Positions 12,347 to 18,751 of a stretch of 22,618 bases of DNA are shown here, in pieces. Under the pieces are notes generated by a model. The model was given only the letters and a program-made list of their open reading frames with translations. It had not been told where the DNA came from and ran no database searches. This DNA comes from a virus. Position numbers and translations under genes: made by a program. Location: positions 1-22,618 of IMG/VR virus record IMGVR_UViG_3300021181_000043. One strand, 5' to 3'. Every line of letters starts with the position of its first letter. The first letter of the stretch is position 1.

Positions 12347-12529
12347 CGCATCGCGGGTGTACAGTGTTAACCAACTCCGAGTTGTAGACCCCGACAAGGA
12401 GAGCCCTGCAACTCTAGGTAGTTATAGTTTCGCAAAACCCCCTGCAATTCCGGGTTGTTGGCACGCAACTTGCGCGGGACCCGTCGCGCTCGGAACGAAT
12501 ATCCATGTATTACATCCTAGAAAGAATAC
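12347..12529. other. Divergent regulatory region between left and right operons
   Basis: This 183-bp stretch is non-coding and lies between the leftward P9 and rightward P10. It holds two odd-spaced palindromes: CAACTC-C-GAGTTG (12372-12384) and CGCAA-C-TTGCG (12464-12474). It also holds a direct repeat CCCTGCAA[C/T]TC (12404-12414 and 12440-12450) and a sigma54-like element (12458-12473). This is the natural place for operators that balance the two arms. Confidence 0.6.
12458..12473 (+). promoter_or_regulatory. Candidate sigma54 (-24/-12) promoter
   Basis: TTGGCACG, four bases (CAAC) and TTGC match the core sigma54 consensus at all twelve scored positions with the correct spacing, pointing rightward into the packaging operon. 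The -12 half overlaps the palindrome CGCAACTTGCG, so an operator reading is equally possible. No activator site is recognised upstream. Confidence 0.4.
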
Positions 12530-12558
12530 TTGACAGCTGCCCCTGCGTGTGTTAGAAT
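12530..12558 (+). promoter_or_regulatory. Conserved phage promoter P10
   Basis: TTGACA (12530-12535), the 17-bp spacer GCTGCCCCTGCGTGTGT and the -10 box TAGAAT (12553-12558), extended -10 TGT. Transcription should begin near 12565, the A of the HNH start codon. Confidence 0.9.
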
Positions 12559-12564
12559 ATGCCC

Positions 12565-12933
12565 ATGAAAATGTGCAGCCGCTGTAAAATATCTAAGCCC
12601 CCAGAGGAATTTGCTGCGAGCGAGTTCCAAAATTCTGGTGGATGGTGCCGAGAATGTAGACATGTATACAATATGGACCCTAGACTAAAAGCTATGCGCC
12701 GGGAAAATATCCGCAGGCATCGAAGAAATCCTGAGTACATGAAATTAGATTCGGTGAGGGCCAAAACAAATATAGCCATCGCTCGTGGCCACCTCATTAA
12801 GCCGAACAGATGTCAGGGGTGCAATTCAGAGGGTCCGCTGGAAGCTCATCATAAACACTATGATCAGAAAAATTCGCATCTAGATGTAGTATTCTTGTGT
12901 TCCGCATGTCACGACCTGGAACACCCCAGGTAA
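12565..12933 (+). CDS. HNH endonuclease with N-terminal zinc ribbon
   Basis: This 122-aa nuclease has two zinc-binding parts. C4, C7, C28 and C31 (MCSRCKISKP, GGWCRECRH) form an N-terminal ribbon. C83-x2-C86, H95/H96 in LEAHHKHYD, and C112-x2-C115-H116 with H120 (FLCSACHDLEH) form the HNH catalytic core. HNH proteins next to terminase genes often aid genome packaging or cos cleavage; others are homing-type nucleases with this zinc-ribbon layout. The -10 box of P10 ends at 12558, so ATG 12565 lies at the predicted transcript start and would make a leaderless mRNA. ATG 12559 would lie upstream of the transcript, and ATG 12571 is a further alternative. It precedes the TerS gene, which has its own promoter. 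Confidence 0.85.
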   Translation: MKMCSRCKISKPPEEFAASEFQNSGGWCRECRHVYNMDPRLKAMRRENIRRHRRNPEYMKLDSVRAKTNIAIARGHLIKPNRCQGCNSEGPLEAHHKHYDQKNSHLDVVFLCSACHDLEHPR

Positions 12934-12934
12934 C

Positions 12935-12963
12935 TTGACACGCGCCCCCGCGTGTGCTACAAT
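12935..12963 (+). promoter_or_regulatory. Conserved phage promoter P11
   Basis: TTGACA (12935-12940), the 17-bp spacer CGCGCCCCCGCGTGTGC and the -10 box TACAAT (12958-12963), extended -10 TGC. It starts one base after the HNH stop codon and drives TerS and the packaging and portal genes. Confidence 0.9.
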
Positions 12964-12989
12964 TGAGTACGCTGACAATTGGGTGGCCC

Positions 12990-13469
12990 TTGGTCGAATT
13001 TCCTAAGGACCTGATCCCTCTACCCACGTCTCCGTGGGACGAGAGGCCGGACAGTGTCCCTCTGACTGTGGAGGAGGTTCGCACGGCCTTATGGTTAGAG
13101 TCCGGCAGCGTCCCCAAGGCGGCTATTCGCCTCAAGGTCGCCCCTTCTCGGCTTCGCCGGTTTATTAGTAATTCGCCGAGGCTCCTCGCAGAGCAGAATG
13201 AAGCGCGGGAGCAGCTGGTCGACAAGGCTGAAGAGAATATCAAGGACGCATTGTGGGACCCCATCGATTCGGCCCGCCGTGATTCGATGTCAAAATATGT
13301 AGCTAGCTCCCTCGGGCGTAATCGCGGGTATGGCACCGGCCCCGGTAAGCAGATTAATATCAATTCGGAGGGTGGTAACATCCTAATTCAGTGGGCCGAC
13401 GGAACCCCGCTGTCGAACGATGGCGATGATTCGCCTATTATCGAGGGAGAGATGGCAAATGAAGGCTGA
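12990..13469 (+). CDS. terS: Probable terminase small subunit (TerS)
   Basis: TerS proteins recognise the packaging site and hand DNA to the large subunit. This protein of about 159 aa has an N-terminal helix-turn-helix near residues 30-62 (LTVEEVRTALWLESGSVPKA, LKVAPSRLRRFI). A helical oligomerisation region (LLAEQNEAREQLVDKAEENI) and a flexible acidic tail follow. That order, and its place two genes before TerL, fit TerS. The start is uncertain. GTG 12954 gives 171 aa but lies in the spacer of promoter P11. TTG 12990, the first standard start codon after the likely transcript start, is used here with only a weak GGGTGG before it; CTG 12972 is also possible. The 3' end overlaps the next gene by 11 nt. 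Confidence 0.72.
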   Translation: MVEFPKDLIPLPTSPWDERPDSVPLTVEEVRTALWLESGSVPKAAIRLKVAPSRLRRFISNSPRLLAEQNEAREQLVDKAEENIKDALWDPIDSARRDSMSKYVASSLGRNRGYGTGPGKQININSEGGNILIQWADGTPLSNDGDDSPIIEGEMANEG

Positions 13470-13977
13470 ATTCGCTGCAGTGGACGCCGCGTTAGTCATT
13501 CGGAAACTCCGGAGGGCTCTCAATTCGGCCCGCGCGCGGGCGCGCAGTTGGAGAGAAGTGGCGAAACGCCAGCGCGAAGTATTCGCGGCAAGCCAAATCA
13601 TGATGGCCGAAGTGCAGCGTCAACGGGATTTCTTGCTGAACCGCGCGAATCAGCAAGACGAGGCGATAGAGGAATTGCGGGCATATAACAGGGTGCTGCA
13701 ATGGCGCATCGATTCGGCGGTGCGGGAATCATTCGCCATTCGCCATTGCGACCCGCCCCCGCCGGATTCGCGCGTTGCTCAAGCGCAGCAATTGCAACAG
13801 ACTGCGCAACTGCAGAATGCGCAATATGCGCAAGCCATGCAACATCTCGCTATGCAGAATACGCAGAATCTACAGATGAATGCGTATCATAACGTCATCG
13901 GGAGCCAGCTTAATTCGCCGTTGGACTGGTGCAATTGCGTTCCCGCGCGTCACGATATGCTTATCCCGCCGCGCTAA
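13459..13977 (+). CDS. Coiled-coil, Gln-rich protein between TerS and TerL
   Basis: This 172-aa protein has a long basic-to-mixed helix over residues 1-80 (ALVIRKLRRALNSARARARS, EVQRQRDFLLNRANQQDEAI) with coiled-coil character. A Gln/Ala/Asn-rich stretch of about 45 residues follows (QAQQLQQTAQLQNAQYAQAM), then a short Cys-containing end (LDWCNCVPARHD). ATG 13459 was chosen because GGAGAG precedes it at good spacing and it overlaps the TerS end by 11 nt. Thirteen codons upstream there is another in-frame ATG. Its stop shares one base with the TerL start (TAATG). No known family is recognised. Its place suggests a packaging accessory or structural role. Confidence 0.72.
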   Translation: MKAEFAAVDAALVIRKLRRALNSARARARSWREVAKRQREVFAASQIMMAEVQRQRDFLLNRANQQDEAIEELRAYNRVLQWRIDSAVRESFAIRHCDPPPPDSRVAQAQQLQQTAQLQNAQYAQAMQHLAMQNTQNLQMNAYHNVIGSQLNSPLDWCNCVPARHDMLIPPR

Positions 13978-15296
13978 TGGACGCTGAACTGGCAGACGTT
14001 ATTGAGCCTCGCCGAATAGAGATACCCTATGTTCCGCGTAGTCACTTTCGCCCACTTCACGCTTCCGCTAAGCGATTCCAATTCGTGTGCGCTCACCGAC
14101 GCGCAGGCAAAACCGTTGCGGAGTATAACCATCTACTCCGCGCTTCCCTCAAGCTCCAGCGCAAAGATCCCCCGCCGCGATATGCCTACGTTGGACCCAG
14201 TTTCGATCAAACAAAAGACTTGGTTTGGGGTTATGCTAAACACTACGCCGAGCCGATCCCAAATATTCGGTTTTATGAGGGGGATTTGATGACGGTGCTC
14301 CCGAATGGGGCATCGATTCGGTTATATGGCGGATCAGCTGCTTATGAGAGGATGCGCGGTGTTTATTTTGATGGAATCGTACTCGACGAATTTCCTCTTC
14401 TTAATCCTGCTGTGTTCTCTAGCGTCGTTCGGCCATGTCTTGCTGATTATTCTGGATTCGGCATCGTCTCCGGAACCAGCAATGGCGACGATCACTTTCA
14501 CGCATTAATGCAGAAAAATTTGTCCAGCCCCGATTGGGACATTCACATTATTCCGGTAACTGCCACCGATGCTTTGGCCCCGCATGAAGTGGCGCAGATG
14601 CAATCCGACATGTCACCGGAGGAATTCGCTCGTGAGATGCTCTGCTCATTCGAGGCACCAATTGAGGGATCTTATTACGCCGAGACATTGAATCAGATGA
14701 TGGCGGAGGGCCGAATCGACAAAGTGCCATGGGACCTTAATTCGCCGGTGATTACTGCATGGGATTTGGGCATTCACGACGCCATGTGTATCTGGTTTTA
14801 TCAAATATGCGGGCGCGAAGTGCATGTCATCGATTACTACCAGAGCTACGGGCAGCCTCTATCACATTACGCTAGAGTTATCAACAGCAAGAAGCTGGGT
14901 CCAAGCGGGACTGTTCGATACCAATATAAGGCGCATTGTCTCCCACATGACGTGGAAGCGCGCGAACTTGCGACTGGACAATCAAGACGACAGATTCTCG
15001 GAGAGCTTCTCGACGAGCCTATTATTACAGCTCCCCTTGCATCTCCCGAGGACGGAATCGCCGCTACTCGCGGCATTCTTGGAATTTCCTGGTTCAACAA
15101 GGACACAACTACCAAGGGAATGTCTGCTCTACGTGCCTATAAGCGCTCCCGTCTCGGCAGACCTGTACACGATTGGGCGTCTCATCCTGCTGACGCTTTT
15201 AGAACCCTCGCCACCAGTTTCCACTTGGTCGCCGGATATGCAAGCTCCGCGCGACACCAAGGACCACTTCGCCGACGCCTTAGAGGAACAATATAA
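13977..15296 (+). CDS. terL: Terminase large subunit (TerL)
   Basis: TerL is the ATP-driven motor that packages DNA into the procapsid and cuts it. This 439-aa protein has the N-terminal ATPase with Walker A CAHRRAGKT (38-46) and Walker B GIVLDEF (133-139). Its C-terminal RNase H-like nuclease shows the acidic residues D263 in AWDLGIHD, D325 in PHDVEARE, and D406 in SHPADAF. The length fits compact TerL proteins. ATG 13977 was chosen over a GTG 16 codons upstream because it forms a TAATG overlap with the preceding stop. No strong ribosome binding site is seen, so coupling is likely. The Acb2/Tad1-like gene follows with another TAATG overlap. Confidence 0.95.
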   Translation: MDAELADVIEPRRIEIPYVPRSHFRPLHASAKRFQFVCAHRRAGKTVAEYNHLLRASLKLQRKDPPPRYAYVGPSFDQTKDLVWGYAKHYAEPIPNIRFYEGDLMTVLPNGASIRLYGGSAAYERMRGVYFDGIVLDEFPLLNPAVFSSVVRPCLADYSGFGIVSGTSNGDDHFHALMQKNLSSPDWDIHIIPVTATDALAPHEVAQMQSDMSPEEFAREMLCSFEAPIEGSYYAETLNQMMAEGRIDKVPWDLNSPVITAWDLGIHDAMCIWFYQICGREVHVIDYYQSYGQPLSHYARVINSKKLGPSGTVRYQYKAHCLPHDVEARELATGQSRRQILGELLDEPIITAPLASPEDGIAATRGILGISWFNKDTTTKGMSALRAYKRSRLGRPVHDWASHPADAFRTLATSFHLVAGYASSARHQGPLRRRLRGTI

Positions 15297-15529
15297 TGGA
15301 TGAGCCGGTGATGAGCTTCGGCAAACGCGCCGTCGGATATACCTTCAACCCCAGCGGCGACGATGCGGTGCTCGGGCTGAAAGCTGCGGCGGCGTTCTTT
15401 ATTGATCTTTGCCATCAAGCGCGCGAAGAGTCGGATAATCCCGAAGTGAAACGCATGTATTCGGTCGCGATTACCGAGGCGCAGACTGCTCAGATGTGGG
15501 CCGTGAAAGCGGTGACGTGGAGAAGTTAA
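15296..15529 (+). CDS. Acb2/Tad1-like cyclic-nucleotide sponge (probable anti-CBASS / anti-Thoeris)
   Basis: This 77-aa helical protein matches the small Acb2/Tad1 family that I know from phage anti-defence work. GYTFNPSGDD (14-23) is followed by a helix with K29 (AVLGLKAAAAFFIDL), and the second helix ends in AITEAQTAQMWAVKAVT (58-74). Family members assemble into oligomers that bind and sequester the signalling nucleotides of CBASS and, in some cases, Thoeris systems, so the host effectors stay silent. The NPSG and MWAVKA blocks are the basis of the call; no search was possible. GAGGA lies 8 nt before the ATG. It is coupled to TerL upstream, and its stop abuts the next start. Expression from P11 would be with the packaging genes. 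A purely structural role is the main alternative. Confidence 0.75.
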   Translation: MDEPVMSFGKRAVGYTFNPSGDDAVLGLKAAAAFFIDLCHQAREESDNPEVKRMYSVAITEAQTAQMWAVKAVTWRS

Positions 15530-16279
15530 ATGGCCAGTCAGAATCCTCCGTGGCTTGATGCGCTGCTCGCTCAAGCTTATCCGGGTGTCGGCAATGATAT
15601 GAGTGCATTCCCCGGTGCGGGCCAACTACCTTCTTCCTCCCCGCGCGCGGGCGCGGACATTACCAATTCGCTGTCGCCTTGGAGCGGGCCAATGCCGGGG
15701 CAGAATGCTGGTCCCGGAATGGGCAATGCGGATCGCCTCGCGCCCATTCAGAACGTTGATGAGCGTCTCCTTCCGGCCGGACCCAATTCACCGTCGCACG
15801 CTTGGCGGCCCCCTGTTGCTGGCCCGCCACGCCCGAACCCATCGAATGTCGGCGGAGCGCCCTCTCCGGGCATTCCCGCGCCCCTAGGCGCGAATCGCAC
15901 TGGGAACAATCTTAACCCCAACTATTCGCTGGTTCAGTACGGCGTCGGTGGGGGCGCTCAAGGCCCTCGCAATGCCCCGATCTACACCGCAGGTAATTTC
16001 GGCGGACCCCAGAACGCTGGTTGGGGGCAGCAAGGACAGTTCCCGCAGCAAGCTCAGCCTCAACAGCAACCGCGAGGCGCGCTCGCAGCAAACCCACAAG
16101 GTGGCGGGAGTGGATTCAACGTCGGTGGCATGTTCCAGAACCTCCCCGATGATATATTCAATAATTCGCCGCAGCCCTCGATGAACAAGCAAGGCTCGAC
16201 GGGCACCCCTTATGGGCCATCTCCTAATGCTCTGCCTCAAGCTCAGAAATACGGCTGGCCGTTCCAGATGGTAGGATAA
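15530..16279 (+). CDS. Pro/Gly/Asn/Gln-rich disordered protein
   Basis: This 249-aa protein is almost wholly low complexity: Pro, Gly, Asn, Gln and Ala with few charged residues. It begins MASQNPPWLDALLAQAYPGV, whose start could form one helix. It ends in short aromatic-containing motifs (GGMFQNLPDDIFNNSPQPSM, QKYGWPFQMVG). GGAG lies 7 nt before the ATG, and the stop of the sponge-like gene abuts it. It precedes portal by 4 nt. Disordered proteins of this type between TerL and portal occur in podovirus-like genomes without a known role. It may be an internal virion protein or assembly factor. Confidence 0.72.
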   Translation: MASQNPPWLDALLAQAYPGVGNDMSAFPGAGQLPSSSPRAGADITNSLSPWSGPMPGQNAGPGMGNADRLAPIQNVDERLLPAGPNSPSHAWRPPVAGPPRPNPSNVGGAPSPGIPAPLGANRTGNNLNPNYSLVQYGVGGGAQGPRNAPIYTAGNFGGPQNAGWGQQGQFPQQAQPQQQPRGALAANPQGGGSGFNVGGMFQNLPDDIFNNSPQPSMNKQGSTGTPYGPSPNALPQAQKYGWPFQMVG

Positions 16280-16283
16280 CGAT

Positions 16284-18482
16284 ATGTCTTACACGCAGCA
16301 AGCCGCTGGGGGTATGGAACGTCTGTTTTATACCTTCAAGGATCAGGGAACAGCTTCGCAGTACGATCCTGGTGATCCCGATTCGTATCAGCAATTCATC
16401 GATTCGCTGATCAACGACACGAGGGATTATGAGAACTCCGTGCTCGCGAAATATCGCGACGAGGCGCAGAAGTATTATTACGGGATGCTTCCAAGCATCG
16501 GGAGCTTGCCTCCGGAAGAGACTTCGAGCATTCTGACCGACCCGAATTTGACATTCGGCGATATTCTGAATGACCGTTACAATTCGGCGACGCTAAACAA
16601 GTCAACGTTTGTGTCTACCGATGTTCGCGATGCGATTCTTAGCATCCTCCCCTCTCTCATCCGCATATTCGCTGCGTCGGAGAATGTCATTACGATCATT
16701 CCGCGCACTGAGCAGGAAATCGCGATCGCCGAACAGGCTACGAACTACGTGAATTACACGTTCTGGCAGGACAATCCGGGATTCCTGATCCTTTACGGCG
16801 CATTCAAAGACGCGATGACGGTTAAGACGGGATTCGTGAAGTGGTGGACCGATGACAATGTTCAGACAGCTTACAAGACATTTGCCAACGTTAACCAGAT
16901 GCAGGTTCAACTGTTACTCCAAGAGTCCCCCGGAGCGAGAGTTGTCCAGGCGGATCCGGTTGATCGCCAAACTGGCCTCTTTCCTCAGGTGGTTATTGAG
17001 TTCACTGTTTCGAAACCGATCATCAAAGTAGCAGGCGTTCCGCCAGAGGAGATGCGTCTTGACCGTTACGCGAGGAGCTTGTCCCGGTCAAGAATCATTG
17101 GCCACGAGCGCATCGTTTACATCGATGAATTGGTCGCGATGGGTTATGACCGCGATATGTGCGCCAACTATATTCAGACGCAGGATATCCACAACTTCAC
17201 GATGGAGGCTCAACTCCGTAATGAAGGTCGCGGAATGTCGACTCGTATTGGCGATGGGGTGATGTATGGGGAATGGTATATTTGGGTTGATCGTGAAGGC
17301 AACGGTTCGACTCAGCTTAGGTATATTTGCACGATGGGTGAAGATCATCACATCGTCAATGACGAGTCTGCAAACCGCGCTAAGTTCGCCTGCTTTAGCG
17401 TTGATCCTATTAGTCACACTATCGTTGGGGATAGTATTGCTGATCTAACGCTCGATATTCAGCGAATTAAGTCAAATATGTTCCGTGGCATGTTGGATTC
17501 GCTGGCGGAGTCTATCAATCCGAAGATGACCGTTAATGAATTAATGACGAATCTCGACGATGCGATGAATGATGATTTGGGCGCTATCATTCGGACGCGC
17601 GGTGATCCGGCAACCGCTGTGTCTTACACTCAGACTCCATTCGTCGGGCAGCAAGTCCTTCCGATTATCCAGCAGCTTAACGAAGTGTTGCAGCGACGAA
17701 CCGGCCTCTCCGATGCGGCAAAGGGTCTTGACCCCAAGGCATTGCAGTCTTCGACCATGATTGGCGTTGATGCGATCATCTCCGGCGCTCAGGAACGCAT
17801 CGAGTTGGTGGCTAGGGTTCTCGCGGAGACGGGATTTAAGGACCTGTTCCAGGGTCTATTTTGTGAAATCTGTGAGAACCCGAACCCACCGCGGATTCTC
17901 CGAGTCAACGGAAGCTTCCAGCAATTCGATCCGAGCACTTACGACGCGACGATGAACGTCGAGGTTAATCCGACTCTAGGCAAGGGCACCGACGTTACGC
18001 GGATGATGGCGCTCACGCAGATCAAGCAGGATCAGCAGACGTTGGTCAGTCAGATGGGGTTGAATAATCCGATATGTGGAATCCCCGAAATGTTGAATAC
18101 GGTTACGGACATGTTGGAGATGCTCAACATCAAGAATGTGAGCCGATACTTCAAGATGCCGGACCCGCAAACGCTGCAAGCTATGCAATCTGCGCCGAAG
18201 GAACCCGATCCGATGACGGTTGCTTCCAAAGCGCAATACGAGAAAGTCAAGGCGGACGCTGCCGCGAAAATTGGCCAGCAACATATCGAGACGGACAAGA
18301 ACAATGCTACCGCTCTGCTGCAGCGAGCGCAGCTCGAGCAGAAAGCAGATTATGATCAGCAAAAGCTGGAAATTGAACGCCAGAAGCTCGCTCTCGAACA
18401 CATCCAAGAGTTGCAGAAGGGCCAGATTGAGCGGGAGAGAATAGCGATGGAGGCGGCGAAACCGGCGGCTGGTAGCGAATGA
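16284..18482 (+). CDS. Portal protein
   Basis: The portal is the dodecameric ring at one capsid vertex through which DNA enters and leaves. It is the docking site for TerL and then the tail. This 732-aa protein has the size and layout of P22/SU10-type portals. Its N-terminal part includes VRDAILSILPSLIRIFAASE and the following VITIIPRTEQEIAIAEQATN and FLILYGAFKDAMTVKTGFVK segments. A central stem and crown follow (GDSIADLTLDIQRIKSNMFR, RTGLSDAAKGLDPKALQSST). The C-terminal 100 residues are a long Gln/Glu/Lys-rich coiled coil. AGGAT sits close before ATG 16284. The end overlaps the next gene by 4 nt (ATGA). It is under P11. Confidence 0.88.
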   Translation: MSYTQQAAGGMERLFYTFKDQGTASQYDPGDPDSYQQFIDSLINDTRDYENSVLAKYRDEAQKYYYGMLPSIGSLPPEETSSILTDPNLTFGDILNDRYNSATLNKSTFVSTDVRDAILSILPSLIRIFAASENVITIIPRTEQEIAIAEQATNYVNYTFWQDNPGFLILYGAFKDAMTVKTGFVKWWTDDNVQTAYKTFANVNQMQVQLLLQESPGARVVQADPVDRQTGLFPQVVIEFTVSKPIIKVAGVPPEEMRLDRYARSLSRSRIIGHERIVYIDELVAMGYDRDMCANYIQTQDIHNFTMEAQLRNEGRGMSTRIGDGVMYGEWYIWVDREGNGSTQLRYICTMGEDHHIVNDESANRAKFACFSVDPISHTIVGDSIADLTLDIQRIKSNMFRGMLDSLAESINPKMTVNELMTNLDDAMNDDLGAIIRTRGDPATAVSYTQTPFVGQQVLPIIQQLNEVLQRRTGLSDAAKGLDPKALQSSTMIGVDAIISGAQERIELVARVLAETGFKDLFQGLFCEICENPNPPRILRVNGSFQQFDPSTYDATMNVEVNPTLGKGTDVTRMMALTQIKQDQQTLVSQMGLNNPICGIPEMLNTVTDMLEMLNIKNVSRYFKMPDPQTLQAMQSAPKEPDPMTVASKAQYEKVKADAAAKIGQQHIETDKNNATALLQRAQLEQKADYDQQKLEIERQKLALEHIQELQKGQIERERIAMEAAKPAAGSE

Positions 18483-18751
18483 GTATCCCTGATCCGCCTC
18501 ATAAACCGGATATTGAGCCTATCCGCGAGCGCGCTGAGCTAGCGAAGCAACTGCTTGAAAACAAAGCGTTTCAACACTCTATTCTTGAGCTTAGGAAACG
18601 ATGGTTCCAGGAACTCCTAGAGAACGGTGGTGGGGACTTGACAGGCGCGCGGCTGTGTGCTAGAATTGTCGCCCTAGAAGGCCTTGCTACTGAGTTAGCA
18701 ATCCTCATCAATGATTATAAGATGGCCTTAAAGAATGCCCGAGGGAATTGA
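18479..18751 (+). CDS. Hypothetical protein (90 aa) carrying promoter P12
   Basis: This 90-aa, mostly helical protein (PIRERAELAKQLLENKAFQH, ILELRKRWFQELLENGGGD, IVALEGLATELAILINDYKM) starts with an ATGA overlap with portal. The 3' end overlaps the scaffold gene by 17 nt. Its codons for DLTGARLCARI also form promoter P12, so the DNA carries both messages. Small helical proteins at this position between portal and scaffold are frequent in P22/SU10-like head clusters, but I cannot assign a function. Confidence 0.75.
   Translation: MSIPDPPHKPDIEPIRERAELAKQLLENKAFQHSILELRKRWFQELLENGGGDLTGARLCARIVALEGLATELAILINDYKMALKNARGN
18638..18666 (+). promoter_or_regulatory. Conserved phage promoter P12, inside a coding region
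   Basis: TTGACA (18638-18643), the 17-bp spacer GGCGCGCGGCTGTGTGC and the -10 box TAGAAT (18661-18666), extended -10 TGC. It lies within the 90-aa gene, 69 nt before the scaffold start. It should boost scaffold and capsid transcription over the portal and terminase genes. Confidence 0.85.

Noticed and set aside
12914-12931. 6-bp hairpin ACCTGG/CCAGGT at the end of HNH
   Set aside because: Short and without a T-run; too weak to call a terminator.
12954-12989. Upstream GTG extension of TerS
   Set aside because: It lies in the spacer of P11, so a P11 transcript could not contain it. Read-through from P10 could, so the exclusion is not absolute.
12797-13381. Minus-strand frame of 194 codons
   Set aside because: It is antisense to HNH and TerS, both well supported, and crosses promoter P11.
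13929-13976. Sixteen-codon GTG extension of TerL
   Set aside because: It overlaps the upstream gene heavily; the TAATG junction gives a better start.
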